A stretch of DNA of 64,000 nt from Mesorhizobium sp. Root102 (lineage in GTDB: Bacteria > Pseudomonadota > Alphaproteobacteria > Rhizobiales > Rhizobiaceae). Position 1 is the first letter of the stretch. Each line of letters begins with the position of its first letter. The translations under genes were made by a program, and so were the position numbers. The stretch is from NCBI RefSeq assembly GCF_001425625.1, contig NZ_LMCP01000047.1, positions 186,001 to 250,000 on the forward strand, read 5' to 3'. This document shows, in pieces, positions 50,426 to 58,178 of this stretch. Below the pieces are notes generated by a model that did no database searches, was not told where the DNA came from, and was given only the letters and a program-made list of their open reading frames with translations.

Positions 50426-51205
50426 GTGCCAGCCACCCCACTCAGCATACCCGATCTTGCCGGCAAGGCAGTGCTAGTCACCGGTGCGTCGACCGGCATC
50501 GGGGCGGCGCTCGCGCTGGCCTATGCAGCGCAGAAATGCAAGGTGGCGCTGCACTATAATTCGAGTCAAGCCGCCGCAGAGAAGCTCGGCATGACGATCG
50601 CCGACAAGGGCGGCGAGGTGTTTCTCGTCCAGGGCGATTTCTCCGTTGCCGCCGATGTCGAACGCGTCGTCGAGGACGGCGCGCAGTATTTCGGCCGCCT
50701 CGACGGGCTGGTCAACAATGCCGGCGGCATGCTCGGCCGCATCCCCTATGCCGAGCAGACCGAAGCGCATTACGACGCGGTGATGGACCTCAACGCCCGT
50801 TCGGTGCTGACCGCCTCGCGCAAGGCGATCCCGTGGCTGAAGAAACAGGGCGGCTTCATCGTCAACACCTCGTCGATCGCCGCGCGCAATGGTGGGGGCG
50901 GCGGAGCCGGGCTTTACGGCTCGGCCAAGGCCTTCGTCTCCAATGTGACGCGCGGCATGGCCAAGGAGCTGATCGGCTTCGGCATCCGCGTCAACGCGGT
51001 GGCGCCCGGCACCATTCTCACCCCGTTCCACGAGCGCTATTCGACCGACGAGCAGATGAAGGGCATGGTCGCCACCATTCCGCAGGGACGCGCCGGTACG
51101 GCTGAGGATTGCGTCGGCGCCTATCTGTTCCTCTCTTCCGATCTTCTGAGCGGCTACATCACCGGCCAGGTTATCGAGGTGAATGGCGGCCAGTTGATGC
51201 CTTGA
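50426..51205 (+). CDS. Short-chain dehydrogenase/reductase
   Basis: 259 residues, classical SDR. Cofactor motif VLVTGASTGIGAALAL (residues 17-32), NNAGG near 98, catalytic Ser in NTSSIAARNG near 148 and Y-x-x-x-K as YGSAK near 167-171. The C-terminal region SGYITGQVIEVNGGQLMP is the usual SDR ending. NAD(P)H preference cannot be settled from the first loop. Cytoplasmic. It lies between the DsrE-like and ABM genes with short gaps, suggesting co-transcription. Substrate unknown. Confidence 0.93.
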   Translation: MPATPLSIPDLAGKAVLVTGASTGIGAALALAYAAQKCKVALHYNSSQAAAEKLGMTIADKGGEVFLVQGDFSVAADVERVVEDGAQYFGRLDGLVNNAGGMLGRIPYAEQTEAHYDAVMDLNARSVLTASRKAIPWLKKQGGFIVNTSSIAARNGGGGGAGLYGSAKAFVSNVTRGMAKELIGFGIRVNAVAPGTILTPFHERYSTDEQMKGMVATIPQGRAGTAEDCVGAYLFLSSDLLSGYITGQVIEVNGGQLMP

Positions 51206-51267
51206 GCGGCTATCGGCATACTGGCGATCTGCATGTTCTTGTCGAAACCTCAGAGGGAGACAACAGA

Positions 51268-51576
51268 ATGTACGGACTGATCGGCAAGATGCGGGCGGCA
51301 CGCGGCCAGCGCGACGCGGTCATGGATGTGCTGCTGAGCAGCACCGGCGCCATGCCGGGCTGCCTGAGCTACATCATCGCCCGCGACCCCGCGGATGCCG
51401 ATGCGATCTGGGTCACCGAAGTTTGGACCGACGCCGAAAGCCACAAGACGTCGCTGCAGCTTCCCGAAGTCCAGGCGGCGATCGCCAAGGCACGGCCGTT
51501 CGTCGCCGGCTTTGAATTCCAGGTCGAGACCCATCCTGCCGGCGGCTTCGGCCTGGCCGGCGCCAAGACCGGCTGA
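51268..51576 (+). CDS. ABM-domain (antibiotic biosynthesis monooxygenase-like) protein
   Basis: 102 residues, a ferredoxin-like ABM fold: MYGLIGKMRAARGQRDAVMD at the N terminus, GCLSYIIARDPADADAIWVT in the middle and EVWTDAESHKTSLQLPEVQA helix after. Small dimeric enzymes of this fold act on quinones or haem-like substrates. AGAGGGAGA precedes the ATG. It follows the SDR by about 60 bp and may share its transcript, which would suit oxidation or reduction of a small aromatic compound. Confidence 0.85.
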   Translation: MYGLIGKMRAARGQRDAVMDVLLSSTGAMPGCLSYIIARDPADADAIWVTEVWTDAESHKTSLQLPEVQAAIAKARPFVAGFEFQVETHPAGGFGLAGAKTG

Positions 51577-51693
51577 TGCGCACGGACGGCTTGATGCCGA
51601 GGCGCGGTTCGCACGTCGGTACAATATCGACAGGTAGACAATCTCGACCGCGGTGTCGCCAGCTCATTGCGCACCACTTGTAATTCTCTGAAA

Positions 51694-51722
51694 ATGGACT
51701 AAGTTCTGTGGACTAAGTCCAT
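51694..51722. promoter_or_regulatory. Operator of the toxin-antitoxin pair
   Basis: TGGACTAAGT occurs twice (51695-51704 and 51709-51718), a direct repeat with 14-bp period. The second copy is part of GGACTAAGTCC, an 11-bp palindrome, and ATGGACT/AGTCCAT bracket the block. It ends 15 bp before the antitoxin start, the usual place for antitoxin-mediated autorepression. Confidence 0.75.
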
Positions 51723-51737
51723 CTGGAGCAACCTGCG

Positions 51738-51983
51738 ATGCAGACCGTCAACATCCACAACGCGAAGACCAATCTTTCACGTCTCGTTGACCGAGCTGCC
51801 AAAGGTGAGCCGTTCATCATCGCCAAGGCGGGCAAACCATTGGTCAAAGTCGTGCCTATCGATCAGCCGGCCTCGTCGCAGGCGCGAAGGGTCGGTTTTA
51901 TGGCCGGCCAGTTTTCCGTTCCCGACGATTTCGACCGCATGGGCGGCGAGGAGATTGAACAGCTGTTCGGTGTCAACACTTGA
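51738..51983 (+). CDS. Phd/YefM-family antitoxin
   Basis: 81 residues: MQTVNIHNAKTNLSRLVDRA is the typical Phd DNA-binding N terminus, followed by GEPFIIAKAGKPLVKVVPID and a toxin-binding C-terminal tail (VPDDFDRMGGEEIEQLFG). It neutralises the PIN toxin downstream and represses its own promoter. Its TGA overlaps the toxin TTG start. The direct-repeat operator lies immediately upstream. Confidence 0.93.
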   Translation: MQTVNIHNAKTNLSRLVDRAAKGEPFIIAKAGKPLVKVVPIDQPASSQARRVGFMAGQFSVPDDFDRMGGEEIEQLFGVNT

Positions 51984-52366
51984 AACTGTTACTCGACACC
52001 CATTTGCTGCTGTGCGCGGCTGGCGAACCGGATCGGCTACCACTTGCGGCTCTCGCCGAGATTGAGAACCCAGAGAACGAATTGCTGTTCAGTCCTGCCA
52101 GCCTTTGGGAGATCGCAATCAAACGAGGACTTGGACGGGATGATTTCCAAGTCGACCCCCGTTTGCTCCGGCGAGGCCTATTCGACAATGGCTATCACGA
52201 CTTGCCGATCACCAGTGAACATGCCCTCGCCATCGACGGACTTCCGGCGATCCACAAGGATCCCTTCGATCGAATCCTAATCGCCCAGGCAACCGTGGAA
52301 GGGATTGCCTTGCTGACGATGGACGATCTTGTCGCCCGTTATCCTGGTCCTATCCGAAAGCTCTAA
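51980..52366 (+). CDS. PIN-domain toxin (VapC-like)
   Basis: 128 residues. PIN catalytic acids: D6 in LLLDTHLLLC, E44 in ASLWEIAIKRG, D94/D97 in HKDPFDRILIAQA and D115 in LLTMDDLVARY. Probable Mg-dependent RNase acting on tRNA or mRNA. The start is TTG within TTGA, overlapping the antitoxin stop by four bases, giving the usual tight coupling and excess antitoxin. Complete and apparently functional. Confidence 0.93.
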   Translation: MKLLLDTHLLLCAAGEPDRLPLAALAEIENPENELLFSPASLWEIAIKRGLGRDDFQVDPRLLRRGLFDNGYHDLPITSEHALAIDGLPAIHKDPFDRILIAQATVEGIALLTMDDLVARYPGPIRKL

Positions 52367-52461
52367 CACCTTGGTAAACTGCGCGACCTCGCGCGTCACA
52401 CAGCTTCCTTTTCGGCAAAGCGGGGGTTCGCATCGTCTCGCTTAAAGTCTAAGACCGAAAC

Positions 52462-53562
52462 ATGGATTCCTCGGCCGAGCAGCCACCAGACCAACCGGCC
52501 ATCGAACGCATGGCGCGGATGCGCAAGCTCTGGCAATGGCTGGCCCTGCTGATCGTCTCCCTGCTGTTTGCCGGCGCGCTGGAACTCGCGGCCCTGCCGG
52601 CGGCGCTGCTGATCGGGCCGATGCTGGCGGCCATCGTCGCCGGCACCAATGGCGCCACGGTGCGCGTGCCGCGCCTTCTGTTCGGCGCCGCACAGGCGAT
52701 CGTCGGCTGCCTCGTCGCCAGCTCGATCTCGGCCGACATCTTTCCGGTCTTCACCCAGGAATGGCCGCTGTTTCTCGGCGTCGTGGTGGCGACCGTCACC
52801 GCCTCCAGCCTGCTCGGCTGGCTGATCAGCCGCTGGCGCATCCTGCCCGGCACCACCGCCGTCTGGGGCTCCTCGCCGGGTGCGGCCACCGCCATGGTGC
52901 TGATGGCCGGTGCGTTCGGTGCCGATCAGCGTCTCGTCGCCTTCATGCAATATCTGCGCGTCATCCTCGTCTCGATGACGGCGGCACTCGTTGCCAAGAT
53001 GTGGGTAGACACCTCGGGCGTTGAAATCCCCGCCATCATCTGGTTTCCGCCGATCGACCGCCAAGCCTTCGCCGCCACCATCGGCATCGCGCTTGTCGGC
53101 GGCCTGCTGGGGAAGCTGCTGAGGCTGCCCTCGCCCTTCTTCCTCGGCACCTTCGTCTTCGGCACCGTTGTCCATCTCGGCTTGGGCGTGGAAATGCAAT
53201 TGCCGCAATGGCTGCTGGCCGTCAGCTACGCCATGGTCGGCTGGTCGATCGGCCTGAACTTCACAAGGGCGATCCTGCGCCATGCGACGCGTGCCTTGCC
53301 GCAGATCATCGCCTCGATCGTGGCGCTGATCGCCCTTTGCGGCGGCCTTGCCTTCATGATCAGCCATCTCTTGGGCATCGACCCGCTGACCGCCTATCTG
53401 GCGACCAGCCCCGGCGGCATGGACAGCATCGCCATCATCGCCGCCGCCGCGCAGAACGTCGACATCTCCTTCGTCATGGCGCTGCAATCGGCCCGCTTCC
53501 TGATCGTGCTGCTGATTGGCCCGAGCGTCGCGCGGCTGGTGGCGAGAAGCGTCAGGCAATAG
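52462..53562 (+). CDS. AbrB-family membrane protein (former AmoA-like)
   Basis: 366 residues with about ten membrane helices in two related halves, the AbrB duplication. First half has AALPAALLIGPMLAAIVAG, second has LPSPFFLGTFVFGTVVHLGL; PGGMDSIAIIAAAAQ near residue 315 and the matching SSPGAATAMVLMAGAFGADQ near 137 are the paired polar signatures. Function unclear; some members influence regulation or transport of small molecules. The start has no close Shine-Dalgarno. Followed by a 320-bp region with a truncated ORF. Confidence 0.88.
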   Translation: MDSSAEQPPDQPAIERMARMRKLWQWLALLIVSLLFAGALELAALPAALLIGPMLAAIVAGTNGATVRVPRLLFGAAQAIVGCLVASSISADIFPVFTQEWPLFLGVVVATVTASSLLGWLISRWRILPGTTAVWGSSPGAATAMVLMAGAFGADQRLVAFMQYLRVILVSMTAALVAKMWVDTSGVEIPAIIWFPPIDRQAFAATIGIALVGGLLGKLLRLPSPFFLGTFVFGTVVHLGLGVEMQLPQWLLAVSYAMVGWSIGLNFTRAILRHATRALPQIIASIVALIALCGGLAFMISHLLGIDPLTAYLATSPGGMDSIAIIAAAAQNVDISFVMALQSARFLIVLLIGPSVARLVARSVRQ

Positions 53563-53733
53563 CCATAGCTGCCTGCGCAGACTCGCAATCTGGTCGGCGC
53601 AATCCTGACTGGCGTTGCTGCTGTGTGACAGCACCCCACAGTCTGTGCAGTGGTCGCAGAAAATACTTGATTCGCACGCTCATATTTGAGAGCGCGGAGA
53701 CGCAATCAGGCATGAGACAGTGGAGACGAGTTG

Positions 53734-53934
53734 ATGCGAACAAGCCCGGCGACATGGCGCCTGGGGATATCATTGCTGGGCGGCGCGGCGATGCTCGGCC
53801 AATCCGGCGCTGCACATGCCGAGGACAGCGTCGCCGGCATTGGTGGCCTCGACGAAACGGCGGATTGGATCAGGCGTGGTCATCAGTCAAGCCTGTGCAT
53901 CAGGTCCTCATCCAGCCAGCGGCCGAAGAAATAG
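53734..53934 (+). pseudogene. Truncated secreted-protein ORF
   Basis: Starts ATG with GGAGA eight bases upstream and encodes a credible signal peptide (MRTSPATWRLGISLLGGAAM, then LGQSGAAHAE). The following 20 or so residues (SVAGIGGLDETADWIRRGHQ) read normally, then the frame runs into the 3' end of the convergent esterase gene and stops at 53934. The complete coding potential is 66 residues. It looks like the front of a longer secreted protein cut by a deletion that fused it to the esterase tail. The preceding 53563-53733 holds its probable promoter and nothing else I can call. Confidence 0.45.
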
Positions 53935-54659
53935 ACCAGTTGCTTGTGCCACCACGGCCAGTCGTGGCTGACATCGCCGCCCCAATAGTCGACCCAGGCG
54001 GGAATGGATTTGTCGCGCAGGATCTGTTCCAGCTGGCGCGTTTCGACCAGCATCCGCTCTTCCCAGGCGCCCTGCCCGCAGCAGAAGATCAGCCTGAGCG
54101 CCTTCAGCCGGGCAAGCAGTTTTGGATCGACGATGCCGGGTAGATAGTCGAGCGGCGAGTTGTAGAAGATGTCGCCTTCAAGCGCCCTGCCGAAAAAGTC
54201 GCGGGCCGAATAAACGCCCGACAGCGCGATGACGCCGCTGGCCAGTTCCGGAAAGCGGAAGACGAAGTTCGACGAATGGTAGCCGCCCATCGAACAGCCT
54301 GAGAACAGCGGCTTCAGCTTGCGGCCGCCATTGGCTTGCTCTGCTGTCGACAGGAATTCCGGTAGTGCCTCCTCGCGCACATAGCGGAAATAGGCCTCGT
54401 GCCGGGCGATGCGGCGGGCGGCGTCGGCATGCTTGTCGAAGAAGGACTCCGAATCGACGCCGTCGACCGTGAACAGCTGGATGCGGCCGGTGTCGATGAA
54501 TTCGGCAAGGGCGCCCACTCCGCCGGAATCCTCGAACTGGTAGAACCGGCCCTGAGAAGTCGGGAACACCACCACCGGCCGGCCGGCATGGCCGTAGCGC
54601 TTGTATTCCATGTCGCGGCCGAGCTTGCGGGCGAAGTTCTTGTGATAGGAGATGTCCAT
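53883..54659 (-). CDS. Esterase, alpha/beta hydrolase
   Basis: 258 residues, putative-esterase family. Nucleophile S123 in FSGCSMGGYHSS, catalytic His near 232 in DVSHDWPWWHKQ. No signal peptide, so cytoplasmic. Motifs RPVVVFPTSQGRFYQFEDSG and DSESFFDKHADAARRIARHE match the group often labelled esterase next to ATP-grasp enzymes. It starts four bases after the ATP-grasp gene ends; the two are one operon. Likely hydrolyses an ester or peptide-like product or substrate of the ligase. Confidence 0.9.
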   Translation of the reverse strand: MDISYHKNFARKLGRDMEYKRYGHAGRPVVVFPTSQGRFYQFEDSGGVGALAEFIDTGRIQLFTVDGVDSESFFDKHADAARRIARHEAYFRYVREEALPEFLSTAEQANGGRKLKPLFSGCSMGGYHSSNFVFRFPELASGVIALSGVYSARDFFGRALEGDIFYNSPLDYLPGIVDPKLLARLKALRLIFCCGQGAWEERMLVETRQLEQILRDKSIPAWVDYWGGDVSHDWPWWHKQLVYFFGRWLDEDLMHRLD

Positions 54660-54663
54660 CGCC

Positions 54664-55830
54664 TCACGCCTTTTCCGCGTGGATATAGGCGACCGCCTCG
54701 CGCAGTGCCGCTTCGTCCTTCGAGCGCATCTGATAGGCGTAATTTCCCATGGCGCGGCTGAAAACCTCTTCGATGGCCTGATGGTGGACGATCTTGTCGC
54801 GGTGCGCCGCTAGCACCTCCTCATGGCTGTGCAAATAGCGAAGGCGCCGCTTGCGGCTGGCGTAGGCGGTAAAATACTTGCCCTCGTAAGGGCCGCCGGC
54901 GGCATCCCTGACCACCATGTCGGCCCATGCAGCATAGACGTCGATGTCGAAGGTGTAGTTGATGGCATCGGTCATCCAGGCGCCGGGCGGGCGCATGTTG
55001 ACCTCCAGCGCGATGACACGGTCGTCCTTGGTCTCGAACAACTCGATGTGGAAGAAGCGCTCGCGCACGTCGAACGCCTTCAGGATCTTGCGGCCGGCCT
55101 CCTCGACCGCCGGGCTGATCCTGGGAAAGCAGGTGTAGCTCATGTGGCGGTCCTTGTTGACCACCTCCATCACGCTCTGGTCGTAGCGGTGGCTGGCGGC
55201 CAGCACCACCTCGCCGTCACGGTTGACCAGGCCGTCAAACGTCACCACCAGCCCCTGGATGAACTGCTCCATGACGAAGGTCACGTCCTCGGGCTTGTCC
55301 TTGAAGAACTGGTCGAGCTCCTTGGCGCTGGAGATCTTGAAGGTGTTCGAGGCGCCGGAGCCTGAATCCGGCTTCACCACCACGGGATAGCCGACGCGGC
55401 GGATGAAGGTCATGGCCCCAGCGCGGTCGGAGCATTTGCGCTGTGCGATGGTGTCGACGCCGCTCTTGCGGAAGAAGGCGCGCATGCGGCTCTTGCGCTT
55501 CAGATTCTTCACGAAATCAAGCTTGGTGCCGTAGATGTTGAAGTCGGTGCGGATGTTGGCTTCCAGCTCCAGCCAGTGCTCGTTGAGCGATTCAAAGCGG
55601 TCGATACGGCCCCATTTGTGGATGAAATGCCCCATCGCCCGAAACACCGGATCGTAGTCCTCCATGTCGGCGACGCGGTAATATTCCGAAAGGGCTGCTT
55701 TCAGCTTGGCGTCGAGCGCGTCATAGGGTGCGTCGCCGATGCCAAGCACCCTGGCTCCGGCCTTCTTCAAACGGTCGCAGAAATCCGCGCCATTGGCGGG
55801 AAAATGCGGCGAGAAGAACACGAAATTCAT
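54664..55830 (-). CDS. ATP-grasp domain carboxylate-amine ligase
   Basis: 388 residues. N-terminal Rossmann-like part MNFVFFSPHFPANGADFCDR, ATP-grasp core with PVVVKPDSGSGASNTFKI near residue 148 and the Mg/ATP signature ALEVNMRPPGAWMTDAINY near 275. It belongs to ATP-grasp ligases joining a carboxylate to an amine or thiol; substrate not determinable. GGGAGGGG before the ATG fixes the start; the frame is open much further upstream but without signals. First gene of the pair with the esterase. Confidence 0.9.
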   Translation of the reverse strand: MNFVFFSPHFPANGADFCDRLKKAGARVLGIGDAPYDALDAKLKAALSEYYRVADMEDYDPVFRAMGHFIHKWGRIDRFESLNEHWLELEANIRTDFNIYGTKLDFVKNLKRKSRMRAFFRKSGVDTIAQRKCSDRAGAMTFIRRVGYPVVVKPDSGSGASNTFKISSAKELDQFFKDKPEDVTFVMEQFIQGLVVTFDGLVNRDGEVVLAASHRYDQSVMEVVNKDRHMSYTCFPRISPAVEEAGRKILKAFDVRERFFHIELFETKDDRVIALEVNMRPPGAWMTDAINYTFDIDVYAAWADMVVRDAAGGPYEGKYFTAYASRKRRLRYLHSHEEVLAAHRDKIVHHQAIEEVFSRAMGNYAYQMRSKDEAALREAVAYIHAEKA

Positions 55831-55999
55831 GGATGACCCCCCTCCCGGCGACGGACATCGCAACCCGTCGATGCCCAAGTCTGGCGCATTTGCCGCGCCT
55901 GGGGAAGAGCACGCACGTTCGGGATAATATTCGACAGACCACGACACCCATGGGGGGCCCCACTTGCCTCTCACAAGCCGCTCCTGTATGAGAACCGCC
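55831..55999. other. Divergent intergenic region between ATP-grasp and leu leader
   Basis: About 170 bp that must contain both the minus-strand ATP-grasp promoter and the plus-strand leu promoter. The AT-rich element GGATAATATTCG at 55922-55933 is the only -10-like sequence that stands out. The whole gap up to leuA is 424 bp. Confidence 0.5.
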
Positions 56000-56116
56000 A
56001 TGAACACGCGCGCCACCAACGCTTCCCGTCCGACCGGTTTTTCCGGCGAGACCGTGCGCGCGCTGGCTTCGACCCTGCTTCTTCTCGGCCTTATCGGCGA
56101 TCGCCGGGTTCGCTGA
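56000..56116 (+). CDS. leuA leader peptide (candidate)
   Basis: 38-codon ORF, MNTRATNASRPTGFSGETVR then ALASTLLLLGLIGDRRVR. It has a run of four Leu codons and another Leu two codons later near its end, 139 bp before leuA. In Alphaproteobacteria leuA is known to be preceded by Leu-rich attenuator leaders, and the ending LLLLGLIGDRRVR has that form. An in-frame ATG at 55988 is a possible alternative start. Low leucyl-tRNA would stall ribosomes at the Leu run. Confidence 0.75.
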   Translation: MNTRATNASRPTGFSGETVRALASTLLLLGLIGDRRVR

Positions 56117-56125
56117 AGGAGCGCC

Positions 56126-56229
56126 CGGCGGTCGAACCGCCGCGCAAGCGCATGCTCCTTGGCAATCACATCAAGCGAACGAAATTCTGGTAAAGGCGCC
56201 GCTCGCCATCAATCCACCTGAAGGTGGAT
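56126..56229 (+). promoter_or_regulatory. Stem-loops of the leuA leader region
   Basis: CGGCGGT CGA ACCGCCG (56126-56142) and ATCCACC TGAA GGTGGAT (56212-56229) are perfect stems between the leader peptide and leuA. The second lacks a clear T-tract, so control may act on translation or use a weak terminator. The precise competing structures need folding. Confidence 0.5.
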
Positions 56230-56254
56230 CCATGAGCCGCCGGGAGAAACGACG

Positions 56255-57994
56255 ATGAACGCACGAGAAGAGATCCGTTCCGATGCCGCGGTAGCCGGCA
56301 AGGATGCGGCTAGAGGGATGCCTGACGCAGCCCGCAAATATCAGCCCTATCCCACCGTCGGCCTCACCGACCGCACCTGGCCCTCGAAGGTCATCGACAA
56401 GGCGCCGATCTGGTGCTCGGTCGACCTGCGCGACGGCAACCAGGCGCTGATCGACCCGATGGGCCACGAGCGCAAGGCGCGCATGTTCGGCTTGCTGCTC
56501 GACATGGGCTTCAAGGAGATCGAGATCGGCTTCCCGTCGGCCTCGCAGACCGATTTCGACTTTGCCCGCTGGTGCATCGAGGAAGGCAACGTACCCGCCG
56601 ATGTCTCGCTCCAGGTGCTGGTGCAGTGCCGGCCTGAACTGATCACCCGCACCTTCGAGGCGCTGAAGGGCGCCACCAACCCGATCGTCCATTTCTACAA
56701 TTCGACCAGCGAATTGCAGCGCCGCGTCGTCTTCGAAAAGGACGTCGGCGGCATCAAGCGCATCGCCACCGACGCGGCCAAGATGATCACCGACATGGCG
56801 GCCAAGGCCGGCGGCGGCTTTCGTTTCGAATATTCGCCGGAGAGTTTTACCGGCACCGAGCTCGAAGTGGCGCTGGAGATCTGCAACGCCGTCACCGAAA
56901 TCGTCAGGCCGACGGCGGACAACAAGCTGATCATCAACCTGCCGTCGACGGTCGAGATGTCGACACCCAACATCTATGCCGACCGCATCGAGTGGATGTG
57001 CCGCAACCTCGACAACAGGGAGAACCTGCTGGTCTCGCTGCATCCGCACAATGACCGCGGCACCGGCATCGCCACCACCGAACTCGGCCTGATGGCTGGC
57101 GCCGACCGCGTCGAAGGCACGCTGTTCGGCAACGGCGAGCGCACCGGCAATGTCGATATCGTCACGCTGGCGCTCAACATGTACACGCAAGGTGTCGATC
57201 CCTTGATCGACTGCTCCGACATCAACCGGATGAAGGACGTCTACGAATATTCCAACCAGTTGAAGATCCCCGAGCGTCACCCCTATGTCGGCGAACTCGT
57301 CTACACCGCCTTTTCCGGCTCGCACCAGGATGCCATCAACAAAGGCATGAAGGCGCTGAAAAAGGCCAACACGCCGCACTGGGAGGTGCCCTACCTGCCG
57401 ATCGATCCCGCCGATGTCGGCCGCAGCTACGAAGCCATCATCCGCATCAACTCGCAGTCCGGCAAGGGCGGCATCGCCTATGTGCTGCAGGCCGATTACG
57501 GCCTCAATTTGCCGCGCAATCTGCAGATCGAATTCAGCCAGGAGATCCAGGCGATCACCGACGCCGAGGGCAAGGAAGTGCCGGCCAGGCGCATCTACGA
57601 GCGCTTTCTCGAAACCTATGTCGACCAGCCTGCCGCGCGGCTGAAATTCCTCGATCATCACACCTATCCCAGCACCGAAATCAAGGGGCGGCGCGTGGTC
57701 GAGGCGGTCATCCTCGACAGCGGCAAGGAAGTGACGATCGCAGGCACAGGCACCGGTCCGATCGACGGCTTCGTCGATGCGCTGTCGCGCCATCTCGGCG
57801 TCGAGATGTCGGTGCTCGACTATTCCGAGCACTCGTTGCAGCGCGGCTCGAACGCGTCGGCCATTTCCTATGTCGAGATGGAATATCCCGGCGGCAAGCT
57901 GTTCGGCGCCGGCATCAACACCAACATCGTCGCCGCCTCGCTGGAAGCGGTGATGTCCGCCGCCAACCGCATCATTGGCAAGAAAGCCGGCTGA
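56255..57994 (+). CDS. leuA: 2-Isopropylmalate synthase
   Basis: 579 residues, the yeast-type (LeuA type 2) form. Catalyses acetyl-CoA plus 2-oxoisovalerate condensation, the first step of leucine synthesis. Signatures: VDLRDGNQALIDPM near residue 55, SLHPHNDRGTG near 262 with metal-binding His, GERTGNVDIVTLALNMYTQG and the C-terminal regulatory domain (about 430-579) with LDHHTYPSTEIKGRRV. GGGAGAAAC precedes the ATG. Controlled by the leader ORF upstream and closed by a hairpin at 58012-58048. Confidence 0.96.
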   Translation: MNAREEIRSDAAVAGKDAARGMPDAARKYQPYPTVGLTDRTWPSKVIDKAPIWCSVDLRDGNQALIDPMGHERKARMFGLLLDMGFKEIEIGFPSASQTDFDFARWCIEEGNVPADVSLQVLVQCRPELITRTFEALKGATNPIVHFYNSTSELQRRVVFEKDVGGIKRIATDAAKMITDMAAKAGGGFRFEYSPESFTGTELEVALEICNAVTEIVRPTADNKLIINLPSTVEMSTPNIYADRIEWMCRNLDNRENLLVSLHPHNDRGTGIATTELGLMAGADRVEGTLFGNGERTGNVDIVTLALNMYTQGVDPLIDCSDINRMKDVYEYSNQLKIPERHPYVGELVYTAFSGSHQDAINKGMKALKKANTPHWEVPYLPIDPADVGRSYEAIIRINSQSGKGGIAYVLQADYGLNLPRNLQIEFSQEIQAITDAEGKEVPARRIYERFLETYVDQPAARLKFLDHHTYPSTEIKGRRVVEAVILDSGKEVTIAGTGTGPIDGFVDALSRHLGVEMSVLDYSEHSLQRGSNASAISYVEMEYPGGKLFGAGINTNIVAASLEAVMSAANRIIGKKAG

Positions 57995-58011
57995 CGCACG
58001 ACCAGAACAAG

Positions 58012-58053
58012 GATCGGGACCACCCCAATCGGGTGATCGGTTCCGATCTTTCG
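58012..58053 (+). terminator. Intrinsic terminator of leuA
   Basis: GATCGGGACC (58012-58021) pairs with GGTTCCGATC (58039-58048) at nine of ten positions, with an extra ACCCC/GGGT pairing inside, followed by TTTC. Lies about 17 bp after the stop codon. Confidence 0.7.
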
Positions 58054-58112
58054 GGCTATTAACCACCGCGGAATTATCCGGTGGGGTACGTGATCGCATA
58101 ATGGGTGTATAC

Positions 58113-58140
58113 TTGTGTGGCGGTGCGGGAACTATATGAT
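58113..58140 (+). promoter_or_regulatory. Candidate promoter of the TPR regulator gene
   Basis: TTGTGT (58113-58118) and TATGAT (58135-58140) spaced by 16 bases, 38 bp before the TTG start. The hexamers are moderate matches to the housekeeping consensus. Confidence 0.35.
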
Positions 58141-58178
58141 CGCGCCTCAACCTGTGCCGACTTCGAGAGGATCGACAC

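Noticed and set aside
54664..56169. 501-codon version of the ATP-grasp gene
   Set aside because: The 113 extra N-terminal codons overlap the leu leader region and have no homologous look; GGGAGGGG marks the ATG at 55830 as the true start.
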